Shown piece by piece: positions 13,001 to 26,236 of a DNA stretch of 64,000 bases. The DNA lies in NCBI GenBank assembly GCA_033782935.1, contig JAWQEG010001306.1, positions 2,790,001 to 2,854,000 of the forward strand, written 5' to 3'. The translations under genes and the position numbers were made by a program. The notes below the pieces were generated by a model. The model saw only the letters and a list, made by a program, of their open reading frames with translations. It did not search any database and was not told where the DNA came from. Origin of the DNA: Petrolisthes cinctipes (lineage: Eukaryota; Arthropoda; Malacostraca; Decapoda; Porcellanidae). Within the stretch, counting starts at the first letter, position 1. Every line of letters begins with the position of its first letter.

Positions 13001-16000
13001 ACCCGTTTATATATCAAATTCAGGCTCAAAACACCCGAAAATTCAATATTTTGGGGTCCCAGAAGCAACCTGTACATGCCTACACAGTGCTAGAATATTT
13101 TCAAAATATAGGCTAAAAACATGCTGAAAATCGATATTTTAGGTGCCAAAAAATCGATATCTCAAATTCAGTCCCAAAACACCCGAAAATTCGATATTTA
13201 GAGGTCCCAGAAGGTATCTGTACATACATACTCCGTGTTAGAGTATTTTCAAAATACAGGCCAAAAACATACTGAAAATCGATCTTTTAGGTGCCCAAAA
13301 GTCGATATGTGCATGCATCTTCTGTACCCGTTTATATCTCAAATTCTGGCCCTAAACACCCGAAAATTCGATATTTTGGGGTCCCAGAAGCGATCTGTAC
13401 ATGCCTACTCCGTGTTAGAGTATTTTCAAAATTCAGGCCCAAAACATGCTGAAAATCGATATTTTTGGTGCCCAAAGTCAATATGTGCATGTATCTTCTG
13501 TACCCGTTTATATCTCAAATTCAGGCTCAAAACACCCGAAAATTCAATATTTTGGGGTCCCAGAAGCAATCTGTACATGCTTAGTCAGTGCTAGAATATT
13601 TTCAAAATATAGGCTAAAAACATGCTAAAAATCGATCTTTTAGGTGCCAAAAAGTCGATATCTCAAATTCAGTCCCAAAACACCCGAAAATTCGATATTT
13701 AGGGGTCCCAGAAGCGATCTGTACATGCCTACTCCGTGTTAGAGTATTTTCAAAATACATGCTCAAAACATACTGAAAATCGATCTTTTAGGTGCACAAA
13801 AGTCGATAAGTGCATGCATCTTCAGTACCCGTTTATATCTCAAATTCAGGCTCAAAACACCCGAAAATTCAATATTTTGGGGTCCCAGAAGCAATCTGTA
13901 CATGCCTATTCAGTTTTAGAGTATTTTCAAAATACAGGCCCAAAACATGCTGAAAATCGATATTTTAGATGCCCAAAGTCAATATGTGCATGTATCTTCT
14001 GTACCCGTTTATATCTCAAATTCAGGCTCAAAACACCCGAAAATTCAATATTTTGGGGTCCCAGAAGCAATCTGTACATGCCTACTCAGTGCTAGAATAT
14101 TTTCAAAATATAAGCTAAAAACATGCTAAAAATCGATCTTTTAGGTGCCAAAAAGTCGATATCTCAAATTCAGTCCCAAAACACTCGAAAATTCGATATT
14201 TAGGGGTCCCAGAAGCGATCTGTACATGCCTACTCCGTGTTAGAGTATTTTCAAAAATACATGCTCAAAACATACTGAAAATCGATCTTTTAGGTGCACA
14301 AAAGTCGATATGTGCATGCATCTTCAGTACCCGTTTATATCTCAAATTCAGGCTCAAAACACCCGAAAATTCAATATTTTGGGGTCCCAGAAGCAATCTG
14401 TACATGCTTAGTCAGTGCTAGAATATTTTCAAAATATAGGCTAAAAACATGCTAAAAATCGATCTTTTAGGTGCCAAAAAGTCGATATCTCAAATTCAGT
14501 CCCAAAACACCCGAAAATTCGATATTTAGGGGTCCCAGAAGCGATCTGTACATGCCTACTCCGTGTTAGAGTATTTTCAAAATACATGCTCAAAACATAC
14601 TGAAAATCGATCTTTTAGGTGCACAAAAGTCGATAAGTGCATGCATCTTCAGTACCCGTTTATATCTCAAATTCAGGCTCAAAACACCCGAAAATTCAAT
14701 ATTTTGGGGTCCCAGAAGCAATCTGTACATGCCTATTCAGTGTTAGAGTATTTTCAAAATACAGGCCCAAAACATGCTGAAAATCGATATTTTAGATGCC
14801 CAAAGTCAATATGTGCATGTATCTTCTGTACCAGTTTATATCTCAAATTCAGGCTCAAAACACCCGAAAATTCAATATTTTGGGGTCCCAGAAGCAATCT
14901 GTACATGCCTACTCAGTGCTAGAATATTTTCAAAATATAGGCTAAAAACATGCTAAAAATCGATCTTTTAGGTGCCAAAAAGTCGATATCTCAAATTCAG
15001 TCCCAAAACACTCGAAAATTCGATATTTAGGGGTCCCAGAAGCGATCTGTACATGCCTACTCCGTGTTAGAGTATTTTCAAAAATACATGCTCAAAACAT
15101 ACTGAAAATCGATCTTTTAGGTGCACAAAAGTCGATATGTGCATGCATCTTCAGTACCCGTTTATATCTCAAATTCAGGCTCAAAACACCCGAAAATTCA
15201 ATATTTTGGGGTCCCAGAAGCAATCTGTACATGCCTACACAGTGCTAGAATATTTTCAAAATATAGGCTAAAAACATGCTAAAAATCGATATTATAGGTG
15301 CCAAAAAATCTATATCTCAAATTCAGTCCCATAACACCCGAAAATTCGATATTTAGAGGTCCCAGAAGGTATATGTACATGCCTACTCCGTGTTAGAGTA
15401 TTTTCAAAATACAGGCCAAAAACATACTGAAAATCGATCTTTTAGGTGCCCAAAAGTCGATATGTGCATGCATCCTCTGTACCCGTTTATATCTCAAATT
15501 CTGGCCCTAAACACCCGAAAATTCGATATTTTGGGGTCCCAGAAGCGATCTGTACATGCCTACTCCGTGTTAGAGTATTTTCAAAATTCAGGCCCAAAAC
15601 ATGCTGAAAATCGATATTTTTGGTGCCCAAAGTCAATATGTGCATGTATCTTCTGTACCCGTTTATATCTCAAATTCAGGCTCAAAACACCCGAAAATTC
15701 AATATTTTGGGGTCCCAGAAGCAATCTGTACATGCCTACTCAGTGCTAGAATATTTTCAAAATATAGGCTAAAAACATGCTAAAAATCGATCTTTTAGGT
15801 GCCAAAAAGTCGATATCTAAAATTCAGTCCCAAAACACCCGAAAATTCGATATTTAGGGGTCCCAGAAGCGATCTGTACATGACTACTCCGTGTTAGAGT
15901 ATTTTCTAAATACATGCTCAAAACATACTGAATATCGATCTTTTAGGTGCACAAAAGTCGATATGTGCATGCATCTTCAGTACCCGTTTATATCTCAAAT

Positions 16001-18060
16001 TCAGGCTCAAAACACCCGAAAATTCGATATATTGGGGTCCCAGAAGCAATCTGTACATGCCTACTCAGTGTTAGAGTATTTTCAAAATACAGGCCCAAAA
16101 CATGCTGAAAATCGATATTTTAGATGCCCAAAGTCAATATGTGCATGTATCTTCTGTACCCGTTTATATCTCAAATTCAGACTCAAAACACCCGAAAATT
16201 CAATATTTTGGGGTCCCAGAAGCAATCTGTACATGCCTACTCAATGCTAGAATATTTTCAAAATATAGGCTAAAAACATGCAAAAAAAATCGATCTTTTA
16301 GGTGCCAAAAAGTCTATATCTTAAATTCAGTCCCAAAACACCCGAAAATTCGATATTTATGGGTCCCAGAAGCGATCTGTACATGCCTACTCCGTGTTAG
16401 AGTATTTTCAAAATACATGCTCAAAACATACTGAAAATCGATCTTTCAGGTGCACAAAAGTCGATATGTGCATGCATCTTCAGTACCCGTTTATATCTCA
16501 AATTCAGGCCCTAAACACCCGAAAATTCAATATTTTGGGGTCCCAGAAGCAATCTGTACATGCCTACTCAGTGTTAGAGTATTTTCAAAATACAGGCCCA
16601 AAACATGCTGAAAATCGATATTTTAGATGCCCAAAGTCAATATGTGCATGTATCTTCTGTACCCGTTTATATATCAAATTCAGGCTCAAAACACCCGAAA
16701 ATTCAATATTTTGGGGTCCCAGAAGCAATCTGTACATGCCTACACAGTGCTAGAATATTTTCAAAATATAGGCTAAAAACATGCTGAAAATCGATATTTT
16801 AGGTGCCAAAAAATCGATATCTCAAATTCAGTCCCAAAACACCCGAAAATTCGATATTTAGAGGTCCCAGAAGGTATCTGTACATACATACTCCGTGTTA
16901 GAGTATTTTCAAAATACAGGCCAAAAACATACTGAAAATCGATCTTTTAGGTGCCCAAAAGTCGATATGTGCATGCATCTTCTGTACCCGTTTATATCTC
17001 AAATTCTGGCCCTAAACACCCGAAAATTCGATATTTTGGGGTCCCAGAAGCGATCTGTACATGCCTACTCCGTGTTAGAGTATTTTCAAAATTCAGGCCC
17101 AAAACATGCTGAAAATCGATATTTTTGGTGCCCAAAGTCAATATGTGCATGTATCTTCTGTACCCGTTTATATCTCAAATTCAGGCTCAAAACACCCGAA
17201 AATTCAATATTTTGGGGTCCCAGAAGCAATCTGTACATGCTTAGTCAGTGCTAGAATATTTTCAAAATATAGGCTAAAAACATGCTAAAAATCGATCTTT
17301 TAGGTGCCAAAAAGTCGATATCTCAAATTCAGTCCCAAAACACCCGAAAATTCGATATTTAGGGGTCCCAGAAGCGATCTGTACATGCCTACTCCGTGTT
17401 AGAGTATTTTCAAAATACATGCTCAAAACATACTGAAAATCGATCTTTTAGGTGCACAAAAGTCGATAAGTGCATGCATCTTCAGTACCCGTTTATATCT
17501 CAAATTCAGGCTCAAAACACCCGAAAATTCAATATTTTGGGGTCCCAGAAGCAATCTGTACATGCCTATTCAGTTTTAGAGTATTTTCAAAATACAGGCC
17601 CAAAACATGCTGAAAATCGATATTTTAGATGCCCAAAGTCAATATGTGCATGTATCTTCTGTACCCGTTTATATCTCAAATTCAGGCTCAAAACACCCGA
17701 AAATTCAATATTTTGGGGTCCCAGAAGCAATCTGTACATGCCTACTCAGTGCTAGAATATTTTCAAAATATAAGCTAAAAACATGCTAAAAATCGATCTT
17801 TTAGGTGCCAAAAAGTCGATATCTCAAATTCAGTCCCAAAACACTCGAAAATTCGATATTTAGGGGTCCCAGAAGCGATCTGTACATGCCTACTCCGTGT
17901 TAGAGTATTTTCAAAAATACATGCTCAAAACATACTGAAAATCGATCTTTTAGGTGCACAAAAGTCGATATGTGCATGCATCTTCAGTACCCGTTTATAT
18001 CTCAAATTCAGGCTCAAAACACCCGAAAATTCAATATTTTGGGGTCCCAGAAGCAATCTG
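7010..18060 (+). repeat. 3,660-bp segment in three tandem copies
   Basis: Positions x and x+3660 match from about 7010 to about 14400, giving roughly three copies (approximately 7010-10669, 10670-14329, 14330-18060). Each copy carries eight HOR units of 326, 501, 503, 501, 501, 501, 326 and 501 bp. I saw only a handful of differences, such as ataataggtg near 7970 versus attataggtg near 11630, caaattacagg near 12928, and gcaacctg near 13067. Such low divergence implies recent amplification, or an assembly repeat that should be checked with reads. Confidence 0.92.
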
Positions 18061-21000
18061 TACATGCCTACTCCGTGTTAGAGTATTTTCAAAATACAGG
18101 CCAAAAACATACTGAAAATCGATCTTTTAGGTGCCCAAAAGTCGATATGTGCATGCATCCTCTGTACCCGTTTATATCTCAAATTCTGGCCCTAAACACC
18201 CGAAAATTCGATATTTTGGGGTCCCAGAAGCGATCTGTACATGCCTACTCAATGCTAGAATATTTTCAAAATATAGGCTAAAAACATGAAAAAAAAATCG
18301 ATCTTTTAGGTGCCAAAAAGTCTATATCTTAAATTCAGTCCCAAAACACCCGAAAATTCGATATTTATGGGTCCCAGAAGCGATCTGTACATGCCTACTC
18401 CGTGTTAGAGTATTTTCAAAATACAGGCCAAAAACATACTGAAAATCGATCTTTTAGGTGCCCAAAAGTCGATATGTGCATGCATCTTCTGTACCCGTTT
18501 ATATCTCAAATTCTGGTCCTAAACACCCGAAAATTCGATATTTTGGGGTCCCAGAAGCGATCTGTACATGCCTACTCCGTGTTAGAGTATTTTCAAAATT
18601 CAGGCCCAAAACATGCTGAAAATCGATATTTTTGGTGCCCAAAGTCAATATGTGCATGTATCTTCTGTACCCGTTTATATCTCAAATTCAGGCTCAAAAC
18701 ACCTGTAAATTCAATATTTTGGGGTCCCAGAAGCAATCTGTACATGCCTACTCAGTGCTAGAATATTTTCAAAATATAGGCTAAAAACATGCTAAAAATC
18801 GATCTTTTAGGTGCCAAAAAGTCGATATCTCAAATTCAGTCCCAAAACTCCCGAAAATTCGATATTTAGGGGTCCCAGAAGCGATCTGTACATGCCTACT
18901 CCGTGTTAGAGTATTTTCAAAATACATGCTCAAAACATACTGAAAATCGATCTTTTAGGTGCACAAAAGTCGATATGTGCATGCATCTTCAGTACCCGTT
19001 TATATCTCAAATTCAGGCTCAAAACACCCGAAAATTCAATATTTTGGGGTCCCAGAAGCAATCTGAACATGCCTTCTCAGTGTTAGAGTATTTTCAAAAT
19101 ACAGGCCCAAAACATGCTGAAAATCGATATTTTAGATGCCCAAAGTCAATATGTGCATGTATCTTCTGTCCCCGATTATATCTCAAATTCAGGCTCAGAA
19201 CACCCGAAAATTCAATATTTTGGGGTCCCAGAAGCAATCTGTACATGCCTACACAGTGCTAGAATATTTTCAAAATATAGGCTAAAAACATGCTAAAAAT
19301 CGACATTTTAGGTGCCAAAAAATCGATATCTCAAATTCAGTCCCAAAACACCCGAAAATTCGATATTTAGGGGTCCCAGAAGCGATCTGTACATGCCTAC
19401 TCCGTGTTAGAGTATTTTCAAAATACATGCTCAAAACATACTGAAAATCGATCTTTTAGGTGCACAAAAGTCAATATGTGCATGCATCTTCAGTACCCGT
19501 TTATATCTCAAATTCAGGCTCAAAACACCCGAAAATTCAATATATTGGGGTCCCAGAAGCAATCTGTACATGCCTACTCAGTGTTAGAGTATTTTCAAAA
19601 TACAGGCCCAAAACATGCTGAAAATCGATATTTTAGATTCCGAAAGTCAATATGTGCATGTATCTTCTGTACCCGTTTATATCTCAAATTCAGTCTCAAA
19701 ACACCCGAAAATTCAATATTTTGGGGTCCCAGAAGCAATCTGTACATGCCTACACAGTGCTAGAATATTTTCAAAATATAGGCTAAAAACATGCTGAAAA
19801 TCGATATTTTAGGTGCCAAAAAATCGATATCTCAAATTCAGTCCCAAAACACCCGAAAATTCGATATTTAGAGGTCCCAGAAGGTATCTGTACATACATA
19901 CTCCGTGTTAGAGTATTTTCAAAATACAGGCCAAAAACATACTGAAAATCGATCTTTTAGGTGCCCAAAAGTCGATATGTGCATGCATCTTCTGTACCCG
20001 TTTATATCTCAAATTCTGGCCCTAAACACCCGAAAATTCGATATTTTGGGGTCCCAGAAGCGATCTGTACATGCCTACTCCGTGTTAGAGTATTTTCAAA
20101 ATTCAGGCCCAAAACATGCTGAAAATCGATATTTTTGGTGCCCAAAGTCAATATGTGCATGTATCTTCTGTACCCGTTTATATCTCAAATTCAGGCTCAA
20201 AACACCCGAAAATTCAATATTTTGGGGTCCCAGAAGCAATCTGTACATGCTTAGTCAGTGCTAGAATATTTTCAAAATATAGGCTAAAAACATGCTAAAA
20301 ATCGATCTTTTAGGTGCCAAAAAGTCGATATCTCAAATTCAGTCCCAAAACACCCGAAAATTCGATATTTAGGGGTCCCAGAAGCGATCTGTACATGCCT
20401 ACTCCGTGTTAGAGTATTTTCAAAATACATGCTCAAAACATACTGAAAATCGATCTTTTAGGTGCACAAAAGTCGATAAGTGCATGCATCTTCAGTACCC
20501 GTTTATATCTCAAATTCAGGCTCAAAACACCCGAAAATTCAATATTTTGGGGTCCCAGAAGCAATCTGTACATGCCTATTCAGTGTTAGAGTATTTTCAA
20601 AATACAGGCCCAAAACATGCTGAAAATCGATATTTTAGATGCCCAAAGTCAATATGTGCATGTATCTTCTGTACCAGTTTATATCTCAAATTCAGGCTCA
20701 AAACACCCGAAAATTCAATATTTTGGGGTCCCAGAAGCAATCTGTACATGCCTACTCAGTGCTAGAATATTTTCAAAATATAGGCTAAAAACATGCTAAA
20801 AATCGATCTTTTAGGTGCCAAAAAGTCGATATCTCAAATTCAGTCCCAAAACACTCGAAAATTCGATATTTAGGGGTCCCAGAAGCGATCTGTACATGCC
20901 TACTCCGTGTTAGAGTATTTTCAAAAATACATGCTCAAAACATACTGAAAATCGATCTTTTAGGTGCACAAAAGTCGATATGTGCATGCATCTTCAGTAC

Positions 21001-22598
21001 CCGTTTATATCTCAAATTCAGGCTCAAAACACCCGAAAATTCAATATTTTGGGGTCGCAGAAGCAATCTGTACATGCCTACACAGTGCTAGAATATTTTC
21101 AAAATATAGGCTAAAAACATGCTAAAAATCGATATTATAGGTGCCAAAAAATCTATATCTCAAATTCAGTCCCATAACACCCGAAAATTCGATATTTAGA
21201 GGTCCCAGAAGGTATATGTACATGCCTACTCCGTGTTAGAGTATTTTCAAAATACAGGCCAAAAACATACTGAAAATCGATCTTTTAGGTGCCCAAAAGT
21301 CGATATGTGCATGCATCCTCTGTACCCTTTTATATCTCAAATTCTGGCCCTAAACACCCGAAAATTCGATATTTTGGGGTCCCAGAAGCGATCTGTACAT
21401 GCCTACTCCGTGTTAGAGTATTTTCAAAATTCAGGCCCAAAACATGCTGAAAATCGATATTTTTGGTGCCCAAAGTCAATATGTGCATGTATCTTCTGTA
21501 CCCGTTTATATCTCAAATTCAGGCTCAAAACACCCGAAAATTCAATATTTTGGGGTCCCAGAAGCAATCTGTACATGCCTACTCAGTGCTAGAATATTTT
21601 CAAAATATAGGCTAAAAACATGCTAAAAATCGATCTTTTAGGTGCCAAAAAGTCGATATCTAAAATTCAGTCCCAAAACACCCGAAAATTCGATATTTAG
21701 GGGTCCCAGAAGCGATCTGTACATGACTACTCCGTGTTAGAGTATTTTCTAAATACATGCTCAAAACATACTGAATATCGATCTTTTAGGTGCACATAAG
21801 TCGATATGTGCATGCATCTTCAGTACCCGTTTATATCTCAAATTCAGGCTCAAAACACCCGAAAATTCGATATATTGGGGTCCCAGAAGCAATCTGTACA
21901 TGCCTACTCAGTGTTAGAGTATTTTCAAAATACAGGCCCAAAACATGCTGAAAATCGATATTTTAGATGCCCAAAGTCAATATGTGCATGTATCTTCTGT
22001 ACCCGTTTATATCTCAAATTCAGACTCAAAACACCCGAAAATTCAATATTTTGGGGTCCCAGAAGCAATCTGTACATGCCTACTCAATGCTAGAATATTT
22101 TCAAAATATAGGCTAAAAACATGCAAAAAAAATCGATCTTTTAGGTGCCAAAAAGTCTATATCTTAAATTCAGTCCCAAAACACCCGAAAATTCGATATT
22201 TAGGGGTCCCAGAAGCGATCTGTACATGCCTACTCCGTGTTAGAGTATTTTCAAAATACATGCTCAAAACATACTGAAAATCGATCTTTCAGGTGCACAA
22301 AAGTCGATATGTGCATGCATCTTCAGTACCCGTTTATATCTCAAATTCAGGCCCTAAACACCCGAAAATTCAATATTTTGGGGTCCCAGAAGCAATCTGT
22401 ACATGCCTACTCAGTGTTAGAGTATTTTCAAAATACAGGCCCAAAACATGCTGAAAATCGATATTTTAGATGCCCAAAGTCAATATGTGCATGTATCTTC
22501 TGTACCCGTTTATATATCAAATTCAGGCTCAAAACACCCGAAAATTCAATATTTTGAGGTCCCAGAAGTAATCTGTACATGCCTACACAGTGCTAGAA
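16703..22598 (+). repeat. 5.9-kb segmental duplication, right copy
   Basis: This is the partner of 3540-9435. Its left part overlaps the third copy of the 3,660-bp repeat. It ends at 22598, where the C monomer gains two T residues (attttttttaaaat context) and switches to a variant with atattataggtgcc. Private changes include gattccgaaag near 19636 and ggtcgcag near 21055. Confidence 0.86.
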
Positions 22599-23125
22599 TA
22601 TTTTTTTAAAATATAGGCTAAAAACATGCTAAAAATCGATATTATAGGTGCCAAAAAATCTATATCTCAAATTCAGTCCCATAACACCCGAAAATTCGAT
22701 ATTTAGAGGTCCCAGAAGCGATCTGTACATGCCTACTCCGTGTTAAGGTATTTTTAAAATACAGGCCAAAAACATACTGAAAATCGATCTTTTAGGTGCC
22801 CAAAACTCGATATGTGCATGCATCTTCTGTACCCGTTTATATCTCAAATTATGGCCTTAAACCCCCGAAAATTCGATATTTTGGGGTCCCAGAAGCGATC
22901 TGTACATGCCTACTCCGTGTTAGAGTATTTTCAAAATTCAGGCCCAAAACATGCTGAAAATCGATATTTTTGGTGCCCAAAGTCAATATGTGCATGTATC
23001 TTCTGTACCCGTTTATATCTCAAATTCAGGCTCAAAACACCCGAAAATTCAATATTTTGGGGTCCCAGAAGCAATCTGTACATGCCTACTCAGTGCTAGA
23101 ATATTTTCAAAATATAGGCTAAAAA

Positions 23126-23176
23126 CATGCTACATGCTCATGCTATATACATGCTACATGCTATAAACGGGTACTG
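23126..23176 (+). other. Non-satellite patch with catgcta repeats and a 15-bp inversion
   Basis: The C monomer starting at 23093 breaks off after ctaaaaa. A tract then follows made of catgcta, catgct, catgcta, tata, catgcta, catgcta. The sequence tataaacgggtactg (23162-23176) follows; it is the exact reverse complement of cagtacccgtttata, found in A1 monomers. The array then resumes in an A monomer at gaaaatcgatc. This resembles a replication template-switch or break-repair scar. It creates a 221-bp C/A fusion monomer (23093-23313). The identical scar at 28615 shows it predates the 5,490-bp duplication. Confidence 0.9.
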
Positions 23177-24492
23177 AAAATCGATCTTTTAGGTGCACAA
23201 AAGTCGATATGTGCATGCATCTTCAATACCCGTTTATATCTCAAATTCAGGCTCAAAACACCCGAAAATTCAATATTTTGGGGTCCCAGAAGCAATCTGT
23301 ACATGCCTACTCCGTGTTAGAGTATTTTCAAAATACAGGCCAAAAACATTCTGAAAATCGATCTTTTAGGTGCCCAAAAGTCGATATGTGCATGCATCCT
23401 CTGTACCCGTTTATATCTCAAATTCTGGCCCTAAACACCCGAAAATTCGATATTTTGGGGTCCCAGAAGCGATCTGTACATGCTTACTCCGTGTTAGAGT
23501 ATTTTCAAAATTCAGGCCCAAAACATGCTGAAAATCGATATTTTTGGTGCCCAAAGTCAATATGTGCATGTATCTTCTGTACCCGTTTATATCTCAAATT
23601 CAGGCTCAAAACAACCGAAAATTCAATATTTTGGGGTCCCAGAAGCAATCTGTACATGCCTACTCAGTCATAGAATATTTTCAAAATATAGGCTAAAAAC
23701 ATGCTAAAAATCGATCTTTTAAGTGCCAAAAAGTCTATATCTTAAATTCAGTCCCAAAACACCCGAAAATTCGATATTTATGGGTCCCAGAAGCGATCTG
23801 TACATGCCTACTCCGTGTTAGAGTATTTTCAAAATACATGCTCAAAACATACTGAAAATCGATCTTTCAGGTGCACAAAAGTCGATATGTGCATGCATCT
23901 TCAGTACCCGTTTATATCTCAAATTCAGGCTCAAAACACCCGAAAATTCAATATTTTGGGGTCCCAGAAGCAATATGTACATGCCTACTCAGTGTTAGAG
24001 TATTTTCAAAATACAGGCCCAAAACATGCTGAAAATCGATATTTTAGATGCCCAAAGTCAATATGTGCATGTATCTTCTGTACCCGTTTATATATTAAAT
24101 TCAGGCTCAAAACACCCGAAAATTCAATATTTTGGGGTCCCAGAAGCAATCTGTACATGCCTACACAGTGCTAGAATATTTTCAAAATATAGGCTAAAAA
24201 CATGCTAAAAATCGATATTATAGGTGCCAAAAAATCTATATCTCAAATTCAGTCCCATAACACCCGATAATTCGATATTTAGAGGTCCCAGAAGCGATCT
24301 GTACATGCCTACTCCGTGTTAAGGTATTTTTAAAATACAGGCCAAAAACATACTGAAAATCGATCTTGTAGGTGCCCAAAAGTCGATATGTGCATGCATC
24401 TTCTGTACCCGTTTATATCTCAAATTATGGCCTTAAACACCCGAAAATTCGATATTTTGGGGTCCCAGAAGCGATCTGTACATGCCTACTCC

Positions 24493-24658
24493 GTGTTAGA
24501 GTATTTTCAAAATTCAGGCCCAAAACATGCTGAAAATCGATATTTTTGGTGCCCAAAGTCAATATGTGCATGTATCTTCTGTACCCGTTTATATCTGAAA
24601 TTCAGGCTCAAAACACCCGAAAATTCAATATTTTGGGGTCCCAGAAGCAATCTGTACA
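24493..24658 (+). repeat. Truncated B monomer (166 bp), representative of 21
   Basis: A 10-bp loss turns ctgtacatgcctactcagtg into ctgtacagtg at the B-C junction; a CA dinucleotide flanks the lost segment. Copies start at 125, 1265, 24493, 27915, 29982, 33405, 35751, 37421, 38913, 40583, 42075, 44950, 46619, 48112, 50107, 51600, 53092, 55440, 56917, 59793 and 61963. Every one directly precedes a C monomer, giving 491-bp units when the rest is normal. It occurs with both B1-like and B2-like bodies, so the junction cassette has been moved by exchange. Confidence 0.92.
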
Positions 24659-24983
24659 GTGCTAGAATATTTTCAAAATATAGGCTAAAAACATTCTAAA
24701 AATCGATCTTTTAGGTGCCAAAAAGTCTATATCTCAAATTCAGTCCCAAAAAACCCGAAAATTCGATATTTAGGGGTCCCAGAAGCGATCTGTACATGCC
24801 TACTCCGTGTTAGAGTATTTTCAAAATACATGCTCAAAACATACTGAAAATCGATCTTTTAGGTGCACAAAAGTCGATATGTGCATGCATCTTCAGTACC
24901 CGTTTATATCTCAAATTCAGGCTCAAAACACCCGAAAATTCAATATTTTGGGGTCCCAGAAGCAATCTGTACATGCCTACTCA

Positions 24984-25087
24984 GTGTTAGAGTATTTTCA
25001 AAATACAAGGCCCAAAACATGCTGAAAATCGATATTTTAGATTCCCAAAGTCAATATGTGCATGTATCTTCTGTACATGCCTACTCA
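24984..25087 (+). repeat. B1 monomer with a 73-bp internal deletion (104 bp)
   Basis: The monomer runs normally to cttctgtac and then jumps to atgcctactcag. The lost segment lies between two TCTGTAC copies, one in each 88-bp half of the monomer, so the deletion joined equivalent points of the ancient halves. One extra A is present in acaaggcccaaaac. A second copy is at 30473-30576 within the 5,490-bp duplication. Confidence 0.9.
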
Positions 25088-25235
25088 GTGTTAGAGTATT
25101 TTCAAAATACAGGCCCAAAACATGCTAAAAATCGACATTTTAGGTGCCAAAAAATCGATATCTCAAATTCAGTCCCAAAACACCCGAAAATTCGATATTT
25201 AGGGGTCCCAGAAGCGATCTGTACATGCCTACTCC

Positions 25236-26236
25236 GTGTTAGAGTATTTTCAAAATACATGCTCAAAACATACTGAAAATCGATATTTTAGGTGCACAAA
25301 AGTCGATAAGTGCATGCATCTTCAGTACCCGTTTATATCTCAAATTCAAGCTCAAAACACCCGAAAATTCAATATTTTGGGGTCCCAGACGCAATCTGTA
25401 CATGCCTACTCAGTGTTAGAGTATTTTCAAAATACAGGCCCAAAACATGCTGAAAATCGATATTTTAGATGCCCAAAGTCAATATGTGCATGTATCTTCT
25501 GTACCCGTTTATATCTCAAATTCATGCTCAAAACACCCGAAAATTCAATATTTTGGGGTCCCAGAAGCAATCTGTACATGCCTACACAGTGCTAGAATAT
25601 TTTCAAAATATAGGCTAAAAACATGCTAAAAATCGACATTTTAGGTGCCAAAAATCGATATCTCAAATTCAGTCCCAAAACACCCGAAAATTCGATATTT
25701 AGGGGTCCCAGAAGCGATCTGTACATGCCTACTCCGTGTTAGAGTATTTTCAAAATACATGCTCAAAACATACTGAAAATCGATCTTTTAGATGCACAAA
25801 AGTCGATATGTGCATGCATCTTCAGTACCCGTTTATATCTCAAATTCAGGCTCAAAACACCCGAAAATTCAATATTTTGGGGTCCCAGAAGCAATCTGTA
25901 CATGCCTACTCAGTGTTAAAGTATTTTCAAATTACAGGCCCAAAACATGCTGAAAATCGATATTTTAGATGCCCAAAGTCAATATGTGCATGTATCTTCT
26001 GTACCCGTTTATATCTCAAATTCATGCTCAAAACACCCGAAAATTCAATATTTTGGGGTCCCAGAAGCAATCTGTACATGCCTACACAGTGCTAGAATAT
26101 TTTCAAAATATAGGCTAAAAGCATGCTGAAAATCGATATTTTAGGTGCCAAAAAATCGATATCTCAAATTCAGTCCCAAAACACCCGAAAATTCGATATT
26201 TAGAGGTCCCAGAAGGTATATGTACATACCTACTCC
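25236..26236 (+). repeat. Displaced two-HOR cassette, copy 1
   Basis: This segment shares private variants with 32228-33227: cgatattttaggtgcac, ccagacgcaatc, ttttagatgcacaaaag and caaattacaggccc. Its positional partner in the 5,490-bp duplication is 30725-31726, which lacks them. The positional homologue of 32228 is 26738, which also lacks them. Movement of about 1 kb by conversion or double exchange explains this. Confidence 0.82.

Larger units (their letters stand above)
3231..22739 (+). repeat. Regular 501-bp HOR domain
   Basis: Unit starts are 3231, 3732, 4233, 4734, 5239, 5740, 6241, 6742, 7243, 7744, 8070, 8571, 9074, 9575, 10076, 10577, 10903, 11404, 11730, 12231, 12734, 13235, 13736, 14237, 14563, 15064, 15390, 15891, 16394, 16895, 17396, 17897, 18402, 18903, 19404, 19905, 20406, 20907, 21233, 21734 and 22237. 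Most are 501 bp. Exceptions are 326-bp A-C units at 7744, 10577, 11404, 14237, 15064 and 20907, 505-bp units at 4734 and 17897, and 503-bp units at 8571, 12231, 15891, 21734 and 22237. No 166-bp truncated B monomer occurs here, unlike the flanking regions. Confidence 0.93.

Noticed and set aside
7010..18060. Assembly artefact explaining the near-identical 3,660-bp copies
   Set aside because: Not excluded, but the copies carry a few private differences (near 7970, 12928 and 13067), which argues against simple duplication by the assembler. Read evidence is needed to settle it.
23126..23176. Transposon or microsatellite insertion at the catgcta patch
   Set aside because: It is about 50 bp, with no terminal inverted repeats or target-site duplication, and part of it is an inverted piece of the satellite itself. 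A repair scar fits better.
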